Source: Roseiarcus sp963835885 | GTDB lineage: Bacteria > Pseudomonadota > Alphaproteobacteria > Rhizobiales > Beijerinckiaceae | Assembly (NCBI GenBank): GCA_963835885.1 | Contig: CAWIHF010000033.1 | Span: 62,001 to 126,000, forward strand | Direction of reading: 5' to 3' | DNA: 64,000 nt | Shown here: one piece after another, positions 62,619 to 64,000 of the stretch | Numbering within the stretch: position 1 is the first letter of the stretch | How the letters are laid out: each line of letters begins with the position of its first letter | Notes under the pieces: model-generated | Told to the model about the DNA's origin: nothing | The model's database searches: none | Seen by the model: only the letters and a program-made list of their open reading frames with translations | Translations under genes and position numbers: made by a program

Positions 62619-62774
62619 ATGCGCTCGAAGCTCATCGGACTTTTGATCGGTTGCGGCTTGGCGGCGATCGTCGCGCCGGCGCTCGCGTGCTCCTATGGCA
62701 CGACGGCGCAGAACAGCCAGTCGTCGCAGCAGACGGCTCAGAGCCAGCCGGCGTCGGACAGCGGCTCGAACTGA
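62619..62774 (+). CDS. Small exported Ser/Gln-rich peptide
   Basis: 51 residues from ATG 62619 (GTG 62616 is an alternative). MRSKLIGLLIGCGLAAIVAP with ALA cleavage is a clear signal peptide, leaving a mature peptide of about 28 residues, CSYGTTAQNSQSSQQTAQSQ and PASDSGSN, with one cysteine at its N-terminus. If the cysteine is lipidated (LACSY-type), it would be a tiny lipoprotein. Function unknown. Confidence 0.6.
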   Translation: MRSKLIGLLIGCGLAAIVAPALACSYGTTAQNSQSSQQTAQSQPASDSGSN

Positions 62775-62881
62775 AGCCGCACGGTCGTCCGCGAAAGACG
62801 CTCGCGACCGCGCTTGCCGCAAGCTTGCGCGCCTCTTTGCTGTCGCCGCGCGTAGAGGCGCGCGAGCGCTGCGACTGAGCG

Positions 62882-63779
62882 ATGGGGCGAGGTGATCCTG
62901 CGGGTCTGAAAGCGCCGGAGAGCGATTGGCTTGCGGCAACGGTTGCGCGCAGCGGCTTGGCGTTGCGTGCATGGTCGCTCGCGGTCAGCTTTCTCGGCGA
63001 CTGCATCGTTCCGCGAGGCGGCGATGTCGGCATGGCGACGATTGTCGAGGTCTTGGCCGCATTCGGCGTCGACCCCGGCGTCACCCGCACCTCGATGTCG
63101 CGCCTGGCGGGCGACGGCTGGGTGAAGCGCCAGAAGGTTGGCCGCAACAGCTTCTACTCCTTGACGCCGGTCGCGCTCGCCGAGTCCGAAGCCGCAGCGC
63201 GGCGGATCTACGCTGCTCGGCATCCTGACGATCCATGCTCATGGCGCATCTATATCGGCGGCGGCATGCCGAAGCCCGAACAGGCGCGGCTGCGCGATGC
63301 GCTTCGCCGGCGCGGCGCAGCCAACTCCGGCGGCCACGTCTATCTGCTCCCCGCCGGCGCCGACCCGCCTGACCCGAACCACGCGATCGTGCTGGAGGCC
63401 GGCCCGTTGCCGGAGACGGAGGCGCGGCTCCTCATCGAACGCGCCTTCGACCTCGCCGCGCTCGGCGCCGACTACGCAAAATTCGTCGCCTGTTTTGCGC
63501 CCGTGGCGGAGAGCCTCAGCAGCGGGACGAAGGCTTGCGGGCATCGACGCGCTCGCCATGCGCGTCTTCGTCATCCACTGCTTTCGAAGAATCGTCCTGC
63601 ATGATCCGCTCATCCCCGCGCCCTATCTGCCGGAAAACTGGCCCGGCATCGCGGCGCGCCAGACCGCCGCTGCGATCTGGCGCGCGCTTTTCCCCGCTTC
63701 CGAAGCCTGGCTCGACGCCAACGCCGCTTCCGCTTTCGGCGCTCTCCCTCCGCGCTCCATTCCCTGGCGCCGGTTCTAA
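62882..63779 (+). CDS. paaX: PaaX-type transcriptional regulator (frameshift near 63540)
   Basis: About 298 residues after removing one G in the GGG run at 63539-63541. N-terminal winged helix: SFLGDCIVPRGGDVGMATIVE and VDPGVTRTSMSRLAGDGWVKRQKVGRNSFYSLT; central part SWRIYIGGGMP; then, in the next frame, GIDALAMRVFVIHCFRRIVLHDPLIPAPYLPENWPG, highly typical of PaaX C-termini (RxxxxHxxRRxxLxDPxLPxxLLPxxWPG). PaaX represses phenylacetate-degradation genes and is released by phenylacetyl-CoA. The gene directly upstream of a probable paaA supports this. Confidence 0.9.
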
Positions 63780-63856
63780 AACGTTCCGCACCCGGCTCCA
63801 GCAAAGAGACCCGACAGCGGGCGAACGGGGCCGCGGCGACGTGTTACGGATTTTAC

Positions 63857-63884
63857 TTGCTTGCGGAAATTTTTGATGCATAAT
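63857..63884 (+). promoter_or_regulatory. Candidate promoter for the gene at 63938
   Basis: TTGCTT and CATAAT are separated by 16 bases, in an AT-rich pocket (TTTTACTTGCTTGCGGAAAT) of an otherwise GC-rich 158-base gap between paaX and the next gene. PaaX or another regulator may bind here; I cannot identify a canonical PaaX site. Confidence 0.45.
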
Positions 63885-63937
63885 GGCGGCAACGAAAAAG
63901 GCCGTTGGGCAACGGCGCCGAACCAAGCGGGAAACGC

Positions 63938-64000
63938 ATGTACGCCCAAGCGCTGAACGCCAAGGACCTGACGCCGCTTCAGGCCGAAGACCCGGCGAAG
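63938..64000 (+). CDS. paaA: Probable phenylacetyl-CoA epoxidase subunit PaaA, 5' end only
   Basis: The last 21 codons of the window read MYAQALNAKDLTPLQAEDPA then K. The N-terminal MYAQ and its place right after paaX match PaaA of alphaproteobacteria, the catalytic diiron subunit of phenylacetyl-CoA epoxidase. Too short for motif evidence. Confidence 0.5.
   Translation, partial: MYAQALNAKDLTPLQAEDPAK

Overview
The window looks like a high-GC alphaproteobacterial chromosome, most likely from the order Hyphomicrobiales (Rhizobiales). Supporting signs are the TIGR02301, DUF1344, short DUF2147 and NnrU-type genes, a coaE-dnaQ-(secB) block, an addB-addA pair, ATP-type pckA, an alphaproteobacterial SOS box (GTTC-N7-GTTC) and almost uniformly GC-rich codon use. 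No species can be assigned from the sequence alone.

Layout. 1-2.3 kb: a 5'-truncated acyl-CoA synthetase running off the left edge, glnK, tRNA-Met, IS21-type end repeats and a prepilin-peptidase fragment. 2.3-6.7 kb: a crotonase/acyl-CoA dehydrogenase pair, a Sua5-type tRNA t6A synthase and a Tat-exported beta-rich protein. 6.8-13.9 kb: a complete L-arabinose module, araBAD on the minus strand divergent from a three-gene sugar ABC transporter. 13.9-16.3 kb: a decayed patch with a broken DUF2147 gene, a large transposon-associated-type protein with a small divergent partner, and IS21-like end repeats. 16.3-24 kb: OmpR/EnvZ-type two-component system, UvrD helicase, DsbD-N domain protein, YqgE and RecF. 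24.3-29.6 kb: aroE remnant, coaE, dnaQ, secB, rdgB, M48 protease, thermonuclease. 29.6-34 kb: tRNA-Arg, thioredoxin, an IS630 remnant beside an orphan SOS box, TIGR02301, NUDIX, NnrU, and a second transposon-associated remnant. 34-38.7 kb: dienelactone-hydrolase family protein, exported isoaspartyl-methyltransferase-like protein, a tandem pair of small membrane proteins resembling PycTM (DUF5706) effectors, DUF1344 and DUF4105 proteins. 38.7-43.2 kb: a five-gene branched-chain-amino-acid-type (HAAT/Liv) ABC transporter. 43.3-53.3 kb: an unrecognised membrane protein, AddB-AddA, a TAXI-like binding protein and a helical-repeat protein. 53.3-61.4 kb: pckA and a neutral-lipid cluster (two paralogous alpha/beta hydrolases, acyl-CoA ligase, wax ester synthase/DGAT with a basic histone-like tail, another hydrolase). 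61.7-64 kb: ZIP-type transporter, a tiny exported peptide, PaaX and the start of what is probably paaA.

Two themes run through the window. First, at least a dozen otherwise well-conserved genes carry exactly one or two single-base frameshifts, nearly all of them one extra base. This points to indel errors in the assembly rather than mass pseudogenisation, and it affects how every 'broken' gene here should be read. Second, a separate set of genuinely truncated genes (acyl-CoA synthetase, prepilin peptidase, aroE, two transposon-associated genes) sits next to insertion-sequence debris and marks real rearrangement points. Metabolically the window combines arabinose uptake and breakdown, fatty-acyl activation and oxidation, storage-lipid synthesis, gluconeogenesis through PEP carboxykinase, and the edge of a phenylacetate pathway.
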